From Sinohyriopsis cumingii (taxonomy: Eukaryota; Mollusca; Bivalvia; Unionida; Unionidae): a stretch of DNA of 64,000 bases. Both the position numbers and the translations under genes were made by a program. Positions 33,646 to 50,990 of the stretch are shown piece by piece (the stretch's first letter is position 1; each line of letters starts with the position of its first letter). The notes beneath the pieces were generated by a model. That model searched no databases. It saw nothing but the letters and a program-made list of their open reading frames with translations, and was not told the DNA's origin. Where the stretch lies: the NCBI GenBank assembly GCA_028554795.2, contig CM068828.1, forward strand, positions 9,867,314 through 9,931,313. The letters run 5' to 3'.

Positions 33646-36413
33646 CTCTCCGCGAAGACCAAATAGCTTTGAATCAGAAAGGAAAAATGGCGTGCAATAA
33701 TCATTCAGCTTTTGTATTATCAGCCACTCCTATAACTCACAGTTTAGCTTCCTGTTTGGCAAGAGAACCTGCTTGTTTGCTGTTGCATCCATATCCAGCA
33801 GTACTTAAAGACTTCTTTTATGTCTCAAGAGTAAGAATCTGTTATTGGCTTCGTTAAGGAAATGTTTGTCAGAAATGCTCTCAGACCTGAGTTAACTGAA
33901 CAGTGCAAAAACCAATAAAAGCAATATATTCGATGGATATCCCTCGCCATATTTCGAATGTAACATAGCTATGAACTCTCCAAGCCAATTATTTATGTCA
34001 CCAGTTCTTTAAATTCCGGAATGTGACAAAAAATGTCCTTGTCATTAATTTCCAAATGTACAGCATGCCTTTTTCGTTGACATCTGTGGCTTCTTTTTCT
34101 CCTCACCCATAACTAGCTGAAGATCTCTGAATCTTTCGCAACAATCGATCAAAGTATAAATATTCTGGAACGAGATCAGAGGAAGAAAAAACATTATTAC
34201 TATTATTATTATTATTATTATTAATGTTTACCACAAATTAGCTCCATCGTGAACAACCCATACACCCCTCCCCCATACACATTCAGTGTCAAGTATACAT
34301 GCTTTGCACACTCGTGCTGTCGTCCTGATTCTATAAAAAGGAATATTTAATTTCTATTTAAAAATGTGATGAAATTCATTGATTACAATTACGGTAAACA
34401 ATGGAATGTATCCACTTACACATGTCACGGCACCCCACCACCTCCCTACGCTATATGTAAACTAACTAATAAATGAAAGAATCAATCAATCAATCAATAA
34501 CGGCGTGAATGTTCTTACCGTGTCCGCTTCTGCCCCATTAGTCTTTAATAAGATGATTATCCATGGCAAACCTTGCTTTATCGCTGCCAATTAAGCTATC
34601 AGAAACGGAAACATTGATGTCCTCAAAACATCCTCTATAGTAAGGTCCTTGAACTGGAATTTGCTTTCGATTAAAATCAACACTGTGACTACTATCATCT
34701 TTGTTGTCGTCAAATTCTGTGTGGACTCCATGACCACTTCCGAAAGTATTCACTGAATAATCATGGTTCATGCTCTTTCAACCCAGTGCTATTGTTTTAA
34801 TTACCGCTTTCAAAGCTTTAAACTGTTTGACTTTTTTCTTCCAACCACGTGTCATTATTTTCATTCGTCCGTTCAACCACGTGTGATTTATTTCACTTTT
34901 TCAACTGTGACATTATTTTAACTGGTTCTGGCTTAATTACGTTACTTATGTAATTGTGGACATTACGACATCAATCAAACAAATGTTATCTCCGATTACA
35001 TGCAATATAATTAGTATACATATGATAATTGATTCTTTATATATGTATGTGATAATCGATACTTCATATACTAAAGGTGTCTTATCGTGTTTCGTTTATA
35101 CATAATCGTGTTTAGTGCATACATATTTTGTTTCATAAATTGTTAGTTAACGATTCCAAGATTTGCCAATAGAAGCTAAGGATTGAAACCTGTGTCAATG
35201 GCTCTTTCCTAACCAATCTCTGCAGGGAATTGTGTATACAACTGAGAAAATAAGGAAGAAAAAATCGGAAGAACTAAAGAAACTACTCAGCTATCAAAAC
35301 AATGTAATTAGTTATATTTTTGACATATTTATCAATATCGTTAAGGGATTATTTTCGCCTTGGTTGTACATCCATATATGCTTCGGTAACGATTTCTTTT
35401 ATGTTTTCTGTAGGTGAAAATGGTATAAAATGTCTTGATATAAGAAAGGATGTTCAACACCGCTGAGAATTCAATTTCCGTCGTTCATTAAAAGTAATAG
35501 ATCTAACAACGTTCAAGAGTTATCAGTGTAAAGAGTGGGTTGATTAATGCACTGGTGAAAGAAAACCTCATCACATAATGGCTTTATGTTTTGCTTCGTT
35601 GTCGATTTAGCATATTGAAGTTAAAGTCATGTTTTACAATTATTCTTGTAATCGCCGTATCAGTACCAAGATTTGCACTCCGGGGGTCTGTAAAATAAGT
35701 CCACCAGAATTTGATTAAGTCAATACGCATTCTAAACAACTTTGATCACGACCGTGTCGCATTTGGAAATGAATCATTTCTCCCATATACATTATGAAAC
35801 CACTGTTCGAATCGCCTTCACGACCTATCCTATCTTATTTGCGATAAGATTGCAAGGAAAGACCGTCAAAAGAAATGAATTGATTGCGCCAATTTTCAGT
35901 GGAGATCAATAGCAAGAATTCTGACAATTCAATATACATGTATCTAATTTTGAAAACATACTTTCAAGATTCTAGTGCGAAATAGAACGGTAGTATGAAA
36001 TGTCTGGTAGATTACGAGAAGAAACTGTCGAGCTAAATGTGTGGTGCGTGTGTCTGCTATAGGAAGCTGTAGAATGATGGTTCTAATTAAGATGAATATG
36101 ATCGGCTAATTGGAATAGGTTCCGCGATAATGTGGTCGAGATTGAGGTAAATGAAAAGCATGCGAAAATATGTGAAAATGATATTACTTCACTCTGACTT
36201 GTTTGCTAGAGCATGTCTAGAATTAATTATGAAATTGACATGAAGTCACTGCGGACATGCGCACGACAAATACTGCCATCTCAACATTGGATAATGAATA
36301 TAATCAAAACACGACGGAGTAGCTAACAATTTAATTAGGATGACAGAACCTCTTGAACGAGACAAGATGGACACTTTTGCGAAAATGTCCGTAATTGTCA
36401 TGTTGAATCATGT
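33646..36413. other. intergenic, nothing firmly recognised
   Basis: Contains a short (ATT)n run at 34197-34223 and a 77-codon minus-strand frame (34538-34771) without recognisable domain. No feature could be firmly supported. Confidence 0.5.
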
Positions 36414-36572
<159 letters not shown>

Positions 36573-39410
36573 AATATTTTATATGTTAATAAAATCCCTA
36601 AACGCAACTTGAAACCTTTTAGCATTAAACCTAAGCCTGGATACATTCTGATACAATAATATACGCAAGACTATCACACATTTTGGTATAAACTATGTAA
36701 GCAGAGACTACTCGTTGTCACTACGATCACAAATGATAATATGAATTCTTCGACAAGACGGAAGGATCCTGGAAGTTTAGCTCCCATGCCATGTTAATGC
36801 AGTTAATTGTTTTGAGCGAGACATTGTGAGAGTCTCCGGCGGTGACTTGGCATTGGAATGAAATAATTATTTTGACAGTTATTTACAGCTGTATTGGACA
36901 ATTTGTTGGAGCTTGATGATGCAGATTTGGTAAAGAGGATGCTACTAATTTCTTTTGGCATGTCAAGTGAGGCTACGGCATTGTTGTTCAATTGTAATCA
37001 GGAAACTTCGAGGAAATGTGGCTCCAGCCTCGTTGAGAGTATAATGGCAACGAAATCAGAAACTGACAGGAAAAGTGGTTCCAGCCTCGTTTGAGAGTAT
37101 AATGAGAACGAGATCAGAAACTCACCGGATCATTTGCCTTCGTCAGGGGAAATGATAGTAAACTTTTGTCTCATTCTGGAGTAAAAAATGGATAGGTATA
37201 CAATACAATTACGTATTATGCACTTTCCTAATTAAACGCACGTGCACAAGCTGTACTGGATCTTTGAAACCATCTCAACAGAAGGAATATAAAAGTTCTC
37301 GCTACCTAGGTTCTCAACATTTTTCCATTATTAATTTCATTTTCAAGCCGAATTAAATGCACCACACAGTCCACCACCATCTCTAAGAAAATAAAATAAA
37401 CAATCGAATCTTAGCACAATAGCTCTTTATTTTGTGTAGTCTTTCTTAAGGATAATTGGGATTAACAAACAACATCTATAATGCTTATAATAAATTTCAA
37501 TAATTATCTTGGAATGTTTGGTTTGCACTCATATACCTTATTGTTTTCAAATGTTTTCTATTCAAATTAATACCTTCATTTCATTTCAAGTATACATTAC
37601 TCTAGTACGGCAAGCATGGAAAATGACCATGATATGTTCTCATACTCTTCATGGCATCGTATTGTCTGAAACTTTTTTGGTTACGTCACGTTTTTTGACT
37701 CACCTTCCAAGACTGCATCTCTGTATAAAGCAAAGCAACATTAGTATGACAGAACAAAAATTCTTACTGAGAAAATCAAAGAATGAAACTTAATTTATAA
37801 TTTTTTACTTTTATTATGATTTTGGGAGAGAGTTTACATTCCAAAGGTAATAAATCGAATTGGTAAAAGCCCAAAATGCTAAGACATTTGTTTTTATTTT
37901 CAGTTGCAAGCAAAAAGATAAGATTTAGGTTGTGAACGATTACAAAACTGAATGGGTATATATAATATCTATCTCTTAGATGCACTGTTTTGGAGCTCAT
38001 CAACTTACTCTAATTTTCACAAGTCATTTCTCTCAAAATAAAAGTATTCAGAGACAAAACGTCTGAAGTTAAAGAGAAGTTATTTTTTTCTTCAAATTTG
38101 GATCATTTTTACTACTATCTGCAATTAAAGCAGTAAAACGAATGTATTGTGTACGCACAGTTATATAGCTTTAACAATATGATGTTTTTATGTAGCGATT
38201 GTGTTCATCCAGCGAGGGAGAAAATAGGTCCATTCAGGCATCGGGTAAAGTTCTTTTAAAGTATTCAAGTACAAATACAAGTTCTTTTATTTTGCTCTGC
38301 TCAGTTAGAGTAAGAGTACTTCTGGTGGTCATCATTTAGGATTACGAGTATCACTAAATTTCAAAAAGTAATCTGGAGTACAAATGGAGTACTGTAATAA
38401 AAATAGGTATTTGCAATTTGTATTTACGTTTCCGTTGATAGCTTTGTTATACTTTAGTGATTATTTGTTGACTATGGGGAGCCGGTTTTGGGAAGATATT
38501 TCTCAAACCCAGTTATCAGCCAATTTCCAGTAGCAGACGTCATAATGTACAGTGGCAGACGTCATAATGTACAGTGGCAGTAGTCATAATGTACAGTAGT
38601 AACGAGACTTCATGGTAGAGTGGATTAGTTTCGTACATTGGATCCTTCCTAACTTATTGATGTAGGGAATACATTTTTACTAATTTGAGATGGGAATAAG
38701 TATTTGTATTAGATGTTTGGGTCAAGGTTTGTTGTGCAGGGAGTGAACTGCTGATCTTCGGATTGGAAACACTTCCTGATGAATCATACTAATGTGATAC
38801 GACAAATTTTACGTGTGAAATTAGATTTTCGCGAAGTGCACTTATTAGGCCATTAGAAAAAAAATTAATGTAGCATTTGCATGTTTCAGAACCCATCAGT
38901 TGACAACGAATGGTGTCTTGAGGTCGTGGATATTAAATTAACAATGGGCCTCAAGCCAGACTCGGGCAGTTGCTGGTTCATTCGCTTAGAATTCAGAAGC
39001 CTGACACTATTATTTGAATGAAAGACACACAATGTAATATCATGGTTCACTGCATACCAGATTATGTTATTCTACGTTAGAGTTATTTTTCAAAACTAAT
39101 TCTCTTTTTATGTTTCAACTCATATGATTACTGAGTAAGACAAATCATTCATTCTAATAGGGTTCATTTAATAACCATTAAGTTCAAGAACATTAGGCTC
39201 GAATGACCATTATTAGTGTGAAACTCAACGTGAATCCTACGATTGAATACCATACTTCTGCTAAGTTAATATTAGACTGAAACTGTTAACATATAAAATT
39301 CTATGTTTTTACTGTACTTCAGGAAAGTTCACCTCCATGTTGAACAACAGTGATACTAAATCTATTTTACAATCATGTATTTAAGGCACATATCTGGATA
39401 TATTTTTTTA
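36573..39410. other. intergenic with two short tandem duplications
   Basis: A 57-bp unit is repeated twice at 37018-37126 (CCAGCCTCGTT...GAGAGTATAATG). A unit of about 23 bp (GACGTCATAATGTACAGTGG) is repeated about three times at 38536-38608. No gene supported. Confidence 0.6.
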
Positions 39411-39722
39411 CCGCTCCAGTGGCCTAGTGGTTAGAGCGTCCACCTCGGATGCGGGAGGTCGCGGGTCCGAACCTCAGCCGAGTCATACCAAAGACTTTTT
39501 TAAAAAAAATGGTACTAACAGCTGCCTCGCTTGGCGCTCAGCATTAAGAGGCTAGTGTTAGGACTGGTCGGCCTGGTGTCAGGATAATGTGACTTGGTGG
39601 GACATCATGCTACATGTCTGCGGCATGATGCCCCTGTACTTGACATCACTATAAATTGTCACACTGCAGACATCGTAGCGATTTGACTGAAGAATTTTTA
39701 AAAGCTACGTTACAAGTCTAAA
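39411..39722 (+). mobile_element. tRNA-derived SINE with conserved core (family 2, near full length)
   Basis: The head has A box TGGCCTAGTGGTTAGAGCG and B box GGGTCCGAACC. The core includes GCCTGGTGTCAGGATAATGT and the palindrome-like pair CATCATGC/GCATGATG around TGTCTGCG. The 3' part ends GCTACGTTACAAGTC, followed by (AC)n. The core resembles the deeply conserved central domains shared by metazoan SINE families, but the exact class was not verified. Confidence 0.85.

Positions 39723-39763
<41 letters not shown>
39723..39763. repeat. (AC)n microsatellite, SINE tail
   Basis: About 20 AC units directly after the SINE end, probably grown from the SINE tail. Confidence 0.9.
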
Positions 39764-39765
<2 letters not shown>

Positions 39766-41030
39766 GATGGATTTTGAAACTGATTAATTATATTTGCCTT
39801 TGATCAATTGAATAAGATATATATTTAGTTGGATCGAGTGCAATAATATATTTTTCCACTCATACAGCAAAAATATTTTAGTTTTTCTTGGTTGTTTGTT
39901 CTAGTATTAGGCAATTGAAAGAGTTTGAAAAGTAGACCCATTGATTGAATGATTATATCGGACTTCAATAACTGTATATCTAAGGAAGTGTTTTCTAATT
40001 AGCTCTATATACAAACGTGTGTACAACAAAATGTAATAAAAATCAAACATCTGTTTTAATGCTGAATGCATTATACTTTAAATTAAAAACACTGGGTTCA
40101 CATTATTTAGTTTCTCGATCAAGTTAAATGACCCTGATGACTAAGACAAAGAATGGAGTGTCAGTCTGGTCTAGTCAATGTATTCATATGCAATTTATGG
40201 CTAAGACAAAGAATGGAGTGTCAGTCTGGTCGAGTCAATGCATTGAAATGTATAGTAATCCGTCTGCTACCTAATCCCTTTGAAAGTACTCTCTCAATAA
40301 CAACATATTTGATCTCATCTTCAACTAGCGTTCCTTTGGAGGTAATAACCATTACTCTCGGAAACATTCTGATGATTAATTAGTTCACACACTAGTTTAA
40401 TTACAGACTCATTCCCTTTACTCTGAATTCGCACATTTCGTTCCTTGGATAAATTAAGTGTCAGGTCGGTTAATCGCATGCTATGATTAAAGGTATCCCA
40501 AAATATCTGGTCTGCAGTGGAAAATAGTATACGGTCATTCACGCTGAAATTCATTTGCTTAGACGGAAGGTCCCAGTATGTATATGAAGACATAATAAAA
40601 AAAAGGACAGACATCAATGTAATTTATTCCTTGCTTCCTTGTAACTAGAAAAAAGAATGAAACTATTACCATTGTACTGGAGTTAAGGCTGTTGACAACA
40701 AAATGGTCTTAAGTAAAGCATAAATAAAAAATGCCTTAAAGAGTTCTAGATCCGTGGGAAAACACCAAATAATGCAATGCGGAATCATCAATGAGACAGT
40801 TCAAAATCAGACTCTACGTACATTGATAAAGAAAACACCACAACTGACAGACGAAATATATGCACAGCTGTTATTATTTCAAATTTGTTTACTTGCTACG
40901 AACCATATTATAAAACAGGGTCTGCAAAACTTTCGAAACTTATTAACTACCCGGACTCAAAGAAGAATCAATGACTGAGATGTTGGTTGTATGTATCCGT
41001 TCGAGGTGCAGTGGCATCCATTTGACTAGT
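39764..41030. other. intergenic with one 60-bp duplication
   Basis: A 60-bp unit with CTAAGACAAAGAATGGAGTG is present twice at about 40139-40248. A 98-codon minus-strand frame (40321-40617) has normal-looking composition but no recognisable domain or clear splice sites. Confidence 0.5.
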
Positions 41031-44000
41031 GTCTGTTCCGGTGGATATTTTTCACACTTTCTAAAATGGTCAATGTCTTGTATTCGACTAGTTTCTGTTC
41101 GGGTGGGTTTGTTTATGCTTATACTTTCTAAAACCTTCCATGAGTGAGTTTTGACTAGCTATGCGGGTGGGTTTGGTTATGCTTATACTTTCTAAAACCT
41201 TCCATGAGAGAGATTTGACTAGCTACGCGGGTTGGTTTGTTTTTGCTTATACTTTCTAAAACCTTCTATGAGAGAGATTTGACTAGCTATGCGGGTGGAT
41301 TTGTTTATGTTATACTTTCTAAAACCTTCCATGAGAGAGATTTGACTAGCAATGCGGGTGGGTTTTTTATGCTTATACATTCTAAAACCTTCCATGAGAG
41401 AGATTTGACTAGCTATGTGGGTGGGTTTGTTTATGCTTATACTTTCTAAACCCTTCCATGAGAGAGATTTGACTAGCTATGCGGGTGGGTTTGTTTATGC
41501 TTATACTTTCTAAAACCTTCCATGAGAGAGATTTGACTAGCTACGCGGGTTGGTTTGTTTATGCTTATACTTTCTAAACCCTTCCATGAGAGAGAGTTTT
41601 GACTAGCAATGCGGGTGGGTTTGTTTATGCTTATACTTTCTAAAACCTTCCATGAGAGAGATTTGACTAGCTACGCGGGTTGGTTTGTTTATGCTTATAC
41701 TTTCTAAACCCTTCCATGAGAGAGATTTGACTAGCAATGCGGGTGGGTTTATTTATGCTTATACTTTCTAAAACCTTCCATGAGAGAGATTTGACTAGCT
41801 ATGCGGGTGGGTTTGTTTATGCTTATACTTTCTAAAACCTTCCATGAGAGAGATTTGACTAGTTATTCGGGTGGGTTTATTTATGCTTATACTTTCTAAA
41901 ACATTCCATGAGAGAGATTTGACTAGCTATTCGGGTTGCTTTGTTTATGCTTATACTTTCTAAAACCTTCCATGAGAGAGATTTGACTAGCTACGGGGGT
42001 GGATTTGTTTATGTTATACTTTCTAAACCCTTCCATGAGAGAGAGTTTTGACTAGCTATTCGGGTGGGTTTGTTTATGCTTATACTTTCTAAACCCTTCC
42101 ATGAGAGAGAGTTTTGACTAGCTATTCGGGTGGGTTTGTTTATGCTTATACTTTCTAAACCCTTCCATGCGAGAGTTTTGACTAGCTATTCGGGTTGCTT
42201 TGTTTATGCTTATACTTTCTAAAACCTTCCATGAGAGAGATTTGACTAGTTATTCGGGTGGGTTTATTTATGCTTATACTTTCTAAAACATTCCATGAGA
42301 GAGATTTGACTAGTTATTCGGGTGGGTTTATTTATGCTTATACTTTCTAAAACATTCCATGAGAGAGATTTGACTAGCTATTCGGGTTGCTTTGTTTATG
42401 CTTATACTTTCTAAAACCTTCCATGAGAGAGATTTGACTAGCTACGGGGGTGGATTTGTTTATGTTATACTTTCTAAACCCTTCCATGAGAGAGAGTTTT
42501 GACTAGCTATTCGGGTGGGTTTGTTTATGCTTATACTTTCTAAACCCTTCCATGAGAGAGAGTTTTGACTAGCTATTCGGGTGGGTTTGTTTATGCTTAT
42601 ACTTTCTAAACCCTTCCATGAGAGAGAGAGTTTTGACTAGCTATTCGGGTGGGTTTGTTTATGCTTATACTTTCTAAACCCTTCCATGAGAGAGAGTTTT
42701 GACTAGCTATTCGGGTTGCTTTGTTTATGCTTATACTTTCTAAACCCTTCCATGAGAGAGAGATTTGACTAGCTATTCGGGTTGCTTTGTTTATGCTTAT
42801 ACTTTCTAAAACCTTCCATGAGAGAGAGTTTTGACTAGCTATGCGGGTTGGTTTGTTTATGCTTATACTTTCTAAAACCTTCCATGAGAGAGATTTGACT
42901 AGTTATTCGGGTGGGTTTATTTATGCTTATACTTTCTAAAACATTCCATGAGAGAGTTTTGACTAGCTATTCGGATGGGTTTGTTTATGCTTATACTTTC
43001 TAAAACATTCCATGAGAGAGATTTGACTAGCTACGCGGGTGGGTTTGTTTATGCTTATACTTTCTAAAACCTTCCATGAGAGAGATTTGACTAGCTATGT
43101 GGGTGGGTTTGTTTATGCTTATACTTTCTAAACCCTTCCATGAGAGAGATTTGACTAGCTATGCGGGTGGGTTTGTTTATGCTTATACTTTCTAAAACCT
43201 TCCATGAGAGAGATTTGACTAGCTACGCGGGTTGGTTTGTTTATGCTTATACTTTCTAAACCCTTCCATGAGAGAGATTTGACTAGTTATTCGGGTGGGT
43301 TTATTTATGCTTATACTTTCTAAAACATTCCATGAGAGAGATTTGACTAGTTATTCGGGTGGGTTTATTTATGCTTATACTTTCTAAAACATTCCATGAG
43401 AGAGATTTGACTAGCTATTCGGGTTGCTTTGTTTATGCTTATACTTTCTAAAACCTTCCATGAGAGAGATTTGACTAGCTACGGGGGTGGATTTGTTTAT
43501 GTTATACTTTCTAAACCCTTCCATGAGAGAGAGTTTTGACTAGCTATTCGGGTGGGTTTGTTTATGCTTATACTTTCTAAACCCTTCCATGAGAGAGAGT
43601 TTTGACTAGCTATTCGGGTGGGTTTGTTTATGCTTATACTTTCTAAACCCTTCCATGAGAGAGAGTTTTGACTAGCTATTCGGGTGGGTTTGTTTATGCT
43701 TATACTTTCTAAACCCTTCCATGAGAGAGAGTTTTGACTAGCTATGCGGGTTGGTTTGTTTATGCTTATACTTTCTAAAACCTTCCATGAGAGAGATTTG
43801 ACTAGCTATTCGGGTTGCTTTGTTTATGCTTATACTTTCTAAAACCTTCCATGAGAGAGATTTGACTAGCTATTCGGGTTGCTTTGTTTATGCTTATACT
43901 TTCTAAACCCTTCCATGAGAGAGAGATTTGACTAGCTATTCGGGTTGGTTTGTTTATGCTTATACTTTCTAAAACCTTCCATGAGAGAGAGTTTTGACTA

Positions 44001-45700
44001 GCTATGCGGGTTGGTTTGTTTATGCTTATACTTTCTAAAACCTTCCATGAGAGAGATTTGACTAGCTACGCGGGTTGGTTTGTTTATGCTTATACTTTCT
44101 AAAACCTTCCATGAGAGAGATTTGACTAGTTATTCGGGTGGGTTTATTTATGCTTATACTTTCTAAAACATTCCATGAGAGAGTTTTGACTAGCTATTCG
44201 GATGGGTTTGTTTATGCTTATACTTTCTAAAACCTTCCATGAGAGAGATTTGACTAGCTACGCGGGTGGGTTTGTTTATGCTTATACTTTCTAAAACCTT
44301 CCATGAGAGAGATTTGACTAGCTATGCGGGTGGGTTTGTTTATGTTCATACTTTCTAAAACATTCCATGAGAGAGATTTGACTAGCTATGCGGGTGGGTT
44401 TGTTTATGCTTATACTTTCTAAACCCTTCCATGAGAGAGATTTGACTAGCTATTCGGGTTGGTTTATTTATGCTTATACTTTCTAAAACCTTCCATGAGG
44501 GAGATTTGACTAGCTATTCGGGTGGATTTGTTTATGCTTATACTTTCTAAAACCTTCCATGAGAGAGATTTGACTAGCTATTCGGGTGGGTTTGTTTATG
44601 CTTATACTTTCTAAAACCTTCCATGAGAGAGATTTGACTAGCTATTCGGGTGGATTTGTTTATGCTTATACTTTCTAAAACCTTCCATGAGAGAGATTTG
44701 ACTAGCTATTCGGGTGGGTTTGTTTATGCTTATACTTTCTAAAACCTTCCTTGAGAGAGATTTGACTAGCTATGCGGTTGGGTTTGTTTATGCTTATACT
44801 TTCTAAAACCTTCCATGAGAGAGATTTGACTAGCTATTCGGGTTGGTTTGTTTATGCTTATACTTTCTAAAACCTTCCATGAGAGAGATTTGACTAGCTA
44901 TTCGGGTTGGTTTGTTTATGCTTATACTTTCTAAACCCTTCCATGAGAGAGAGTTTTGACTAGCTATTCGGGTGGGTTTGTTTATGCTTATACTTTCTAA
45001 AACCTTCCATGAGAGAGATTTGACTAGCAATGCGGGTTGGTTTGTTTATGCTTATACTTTCTAAAACCTTCCATGAGAGAGATTTGACTAGCTATTCGGG
45101 TTGGTTTGTTTATGCTTATACTTTCTAAACCCTTCCATGAGAGAGAGTTTTGACTAGCTATTCGGGTTGCTTTGTTTATGCTTATACTTTCTAAAACCTT
45201 CCATGAGAGAGATTTGACTAGCTATTCGGGTGGGTTTGTTTATGCTTATACTTTCTAAAACCTTCCATGAGAGAGATTTGACTAGCTATGCGGGTGGGTT
45301 TGTTTATGTTCATACTTTCTAAAACCTTCCATGAGAGAGATTTGACTAGCTATGCGGGTGGGTTTGTTTATGCTTATACTTTCTAAAACCTTCCATGAGA
45401 GAGAGTTTTGACTAGCTATGCGGGTGGGTTTGTTTATGCTTATACTTTCTAAACCCTTCCATGAGAGAGATTTGACTAGCTATGCGGGTGGGTTTGTTTA
45501 TGCTTATACTTTCTAAACCCTTCCATGAGAGAGATTTGACTAGCTATTGGGGTTGGGTTTGATTATGTTTATACTTTCTAAAACCTTCTATGAGAGAGTT
45601 TTGATTAGTTATTCGGGTGGGTTTGTTTATGCTTATACTTTCTGAAACCTTCCATGGGAGAGATTTGACTAGCTTCTATTCGGGTGACTATTTTCTACGA
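41031..45700. repeat. 64-bp minisatellite, about 72 copies, with higher-order structure
   Basis: The basic unit is about 64 bp, containing TTTGACTAGCTA, CGGGTGGGTTTG, TTTATGCTTATACTTTCTAA and CCTTCCATGAGAGAGA. Units differ in fixed ways: ATGCGGG or ATTCGGG or ACGGGGG, TGGG or TTGC, AAACC or AACCC or AAACA, and GAGATTT or GAGAGTTTT. Sets of variants recur in the same order, showing block duplications. The 5' edge (41031-41160) is degenerate. No open frame spans it. Confidence 0.97.
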
Positions 45701-46079
45701 TTATCGTATTCTAACCTTGTCTGAGACTAACGAGAGTTAGGAGCCTAAAAGCATATGAGTCTACAGGCACAAAAATGCATTGAAAGTGACGGTGGGAAAT
45801 AGCTGAATGCATTATACACTTCATCGTCTCATAATATGTAACAGTGCAAGTTGTTACATAAGGATATACAGCCTATAACAACTCATATGCTGTGAGCCAA
45901 TAGTAAACTATGTTTCGGAATCCACCCCTGAATTGTTCCCAGTTTTGTTCAGTTTCTGATTATTGCGAATTCATTCAAGGAAATTCAGGGTTACATCATT
46001 GTTATGCATCAAGTCTGTTATCACATGTCTCTCTCTCTCTGTGTGTGTGTGTGTGGTTTGGATTTTTAACAATTTGTTT
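45701..46079. other. intergenic, short (TC)n(TG)n run
   Basis: Unique sequence after the minisatellite, with a short TCTC/TGTG microsatellite at about 46028-46055. No gene supported. Confidence 0.55.
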
Positions 46080-46238
46080 GTCATATCGCTACGATGTCTG
46101 AGATGTGACAGATTATAGTAATGTCTAGCAATGGGGCGTCATGTAGCATGATGTCCCACCCAGTCACATTATCCTGATCGAACCCACGACCTCCCGCATC
46201 CGAGGCGGACCCTCTAACCACTAGGCCAACTGAGCGGT
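46080..46238 (-). mobile_element. internally deleted SINE (family 2)
   Basis: Read on the minus strand: head TTGGCCTAGTGGTTAGAGGG and B box GGGTTCGATC, then directly AGGATAATGTGACTGGGTGG, the core of the SINE at 39411-39722. About 115 bp between B box and core is missing. The 3' part ACATCGTAGCGATATGA matches the full copy. The junction lies at a short shared TCAG. Confidence 0.85.
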
Positions 46239-46414
46239 TCTGTTATCACATCAGTTCTTTCATGAATATTGATAGATCAGCACATTCAACATTTGGATTC
46301 ATTCGGAACACTCTGTACTTTTAGACTTGTTATACAACGTTCAGGATGATTGGAATTTAATTAACATTAATGTTGATTAGTCATATATTTTGACTTTGTA
46401 ACTTAAAGAAATAA

Positions 46415-50324
<3,910 letters not shown>

Positions 50325-50990
50325 AACAGGTGGTTGTTATCGTTGGAGCCATGGCCAAGTGCATGATGGGGTTGCTGTTAGAAAGGTGATAGCAAGGAGA
50401 AAGAAACGACAAGTGAAAAGCGGTCCCAACATCATCAGATTGGTAAGAGCGGCAGTACACAAAGGCAAACGGCTGAAGGAAGAGGCATCTTGACAACAGC
50501 GCAGGACTGGAAAATGAAAGCAGATTTGAAAGGACATCTGAAGTTCCCAAATGAGCATATTAACACCAGCTTCAGACCTGATATTGCACTGTCGTCAGGA
50601 AGTACCTAACATGTGATTTTGTTGGAAATGATAGTGCCATAGAAAGCTAGAACAGAGGCGGCCCATAAGGGGAACTTGGCCAAGTATTAGCCACTCATCC
50701 GTGTATAGCAGCAAAATCGATTGAAGGCCTGGAAACGACTGGTAACAATAGTTTGCCTAGACTTTGCAGCACATAACTTTTGGTGTGCCACGGGGGACAT
50801 TGGGATTACAGGACCTAGCCGAATGAACTTAGTCACCAAGGATGACAAGCAGGCCGAGGAAGCCTCACACTGGATCTGACGAAAGAGAGAGGAACAATTG
50901 AAAAGCTGTTCGGTTCCGGGCTGAGTCTTTTCAACTCAGTCACCCCTGGAGAGCATTGAAGGTCAGCGCCGAAATGTACATGGGAAAACA
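50325..50990 (+). pseudogene. decayed C-terminus of a retroelement polyprotein
   Basis: Fragments in changing frames read VRKVIARRKKRQVKSGPNII (about 50375-50440), TGKWK...SSQMSILTP, a region matching an RPD...E layout (RPDIALSSGST, about 50575-50605), and finally EASHWI followed by a basic stretch (about 50860-50900). Together they resemble the common C-terminal module of invertebrate retroelements in which an RPD...E pair suggests a restriction-endonuclease-like fold. All parts carry stops and shifts. The family assignment is from recall of the pattern and is uncertain. Confidence 0.5.

Noticed and set aside
34515-34771. Minus-strand exon: a short frame reading IKQGLPWIIILLKTNGAEADT in two parts (ankyrin-like) before a GTAAGA donor at 34518
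   Set aside because: The frame is closed by a stop just upstream, it conflicts with the longer frame on the same strand, and one partial ankyrin-like match by eye is too weak.
37690-37735. Possible 17-nt micro-exon on the minus strand between a pyrimidine-rich TATACAG acceptor and a GTGAGT donor
   Set aside because: No neighbouring coding exons were found; short splice-like pairs occur by chance.
39411-39485. Functional tRNA gene
   Set aside because: A and B boxes are present, but the acceptor stem does not close and the sequence continues into a SINE core; the same holds for the heads at 17536, 46238 and 60610.
41031-45700. CRISPR-like array
   Set aside because: There are no unique spacers; the whole 64-bp unit repeats and the genome context is eukaryotic.
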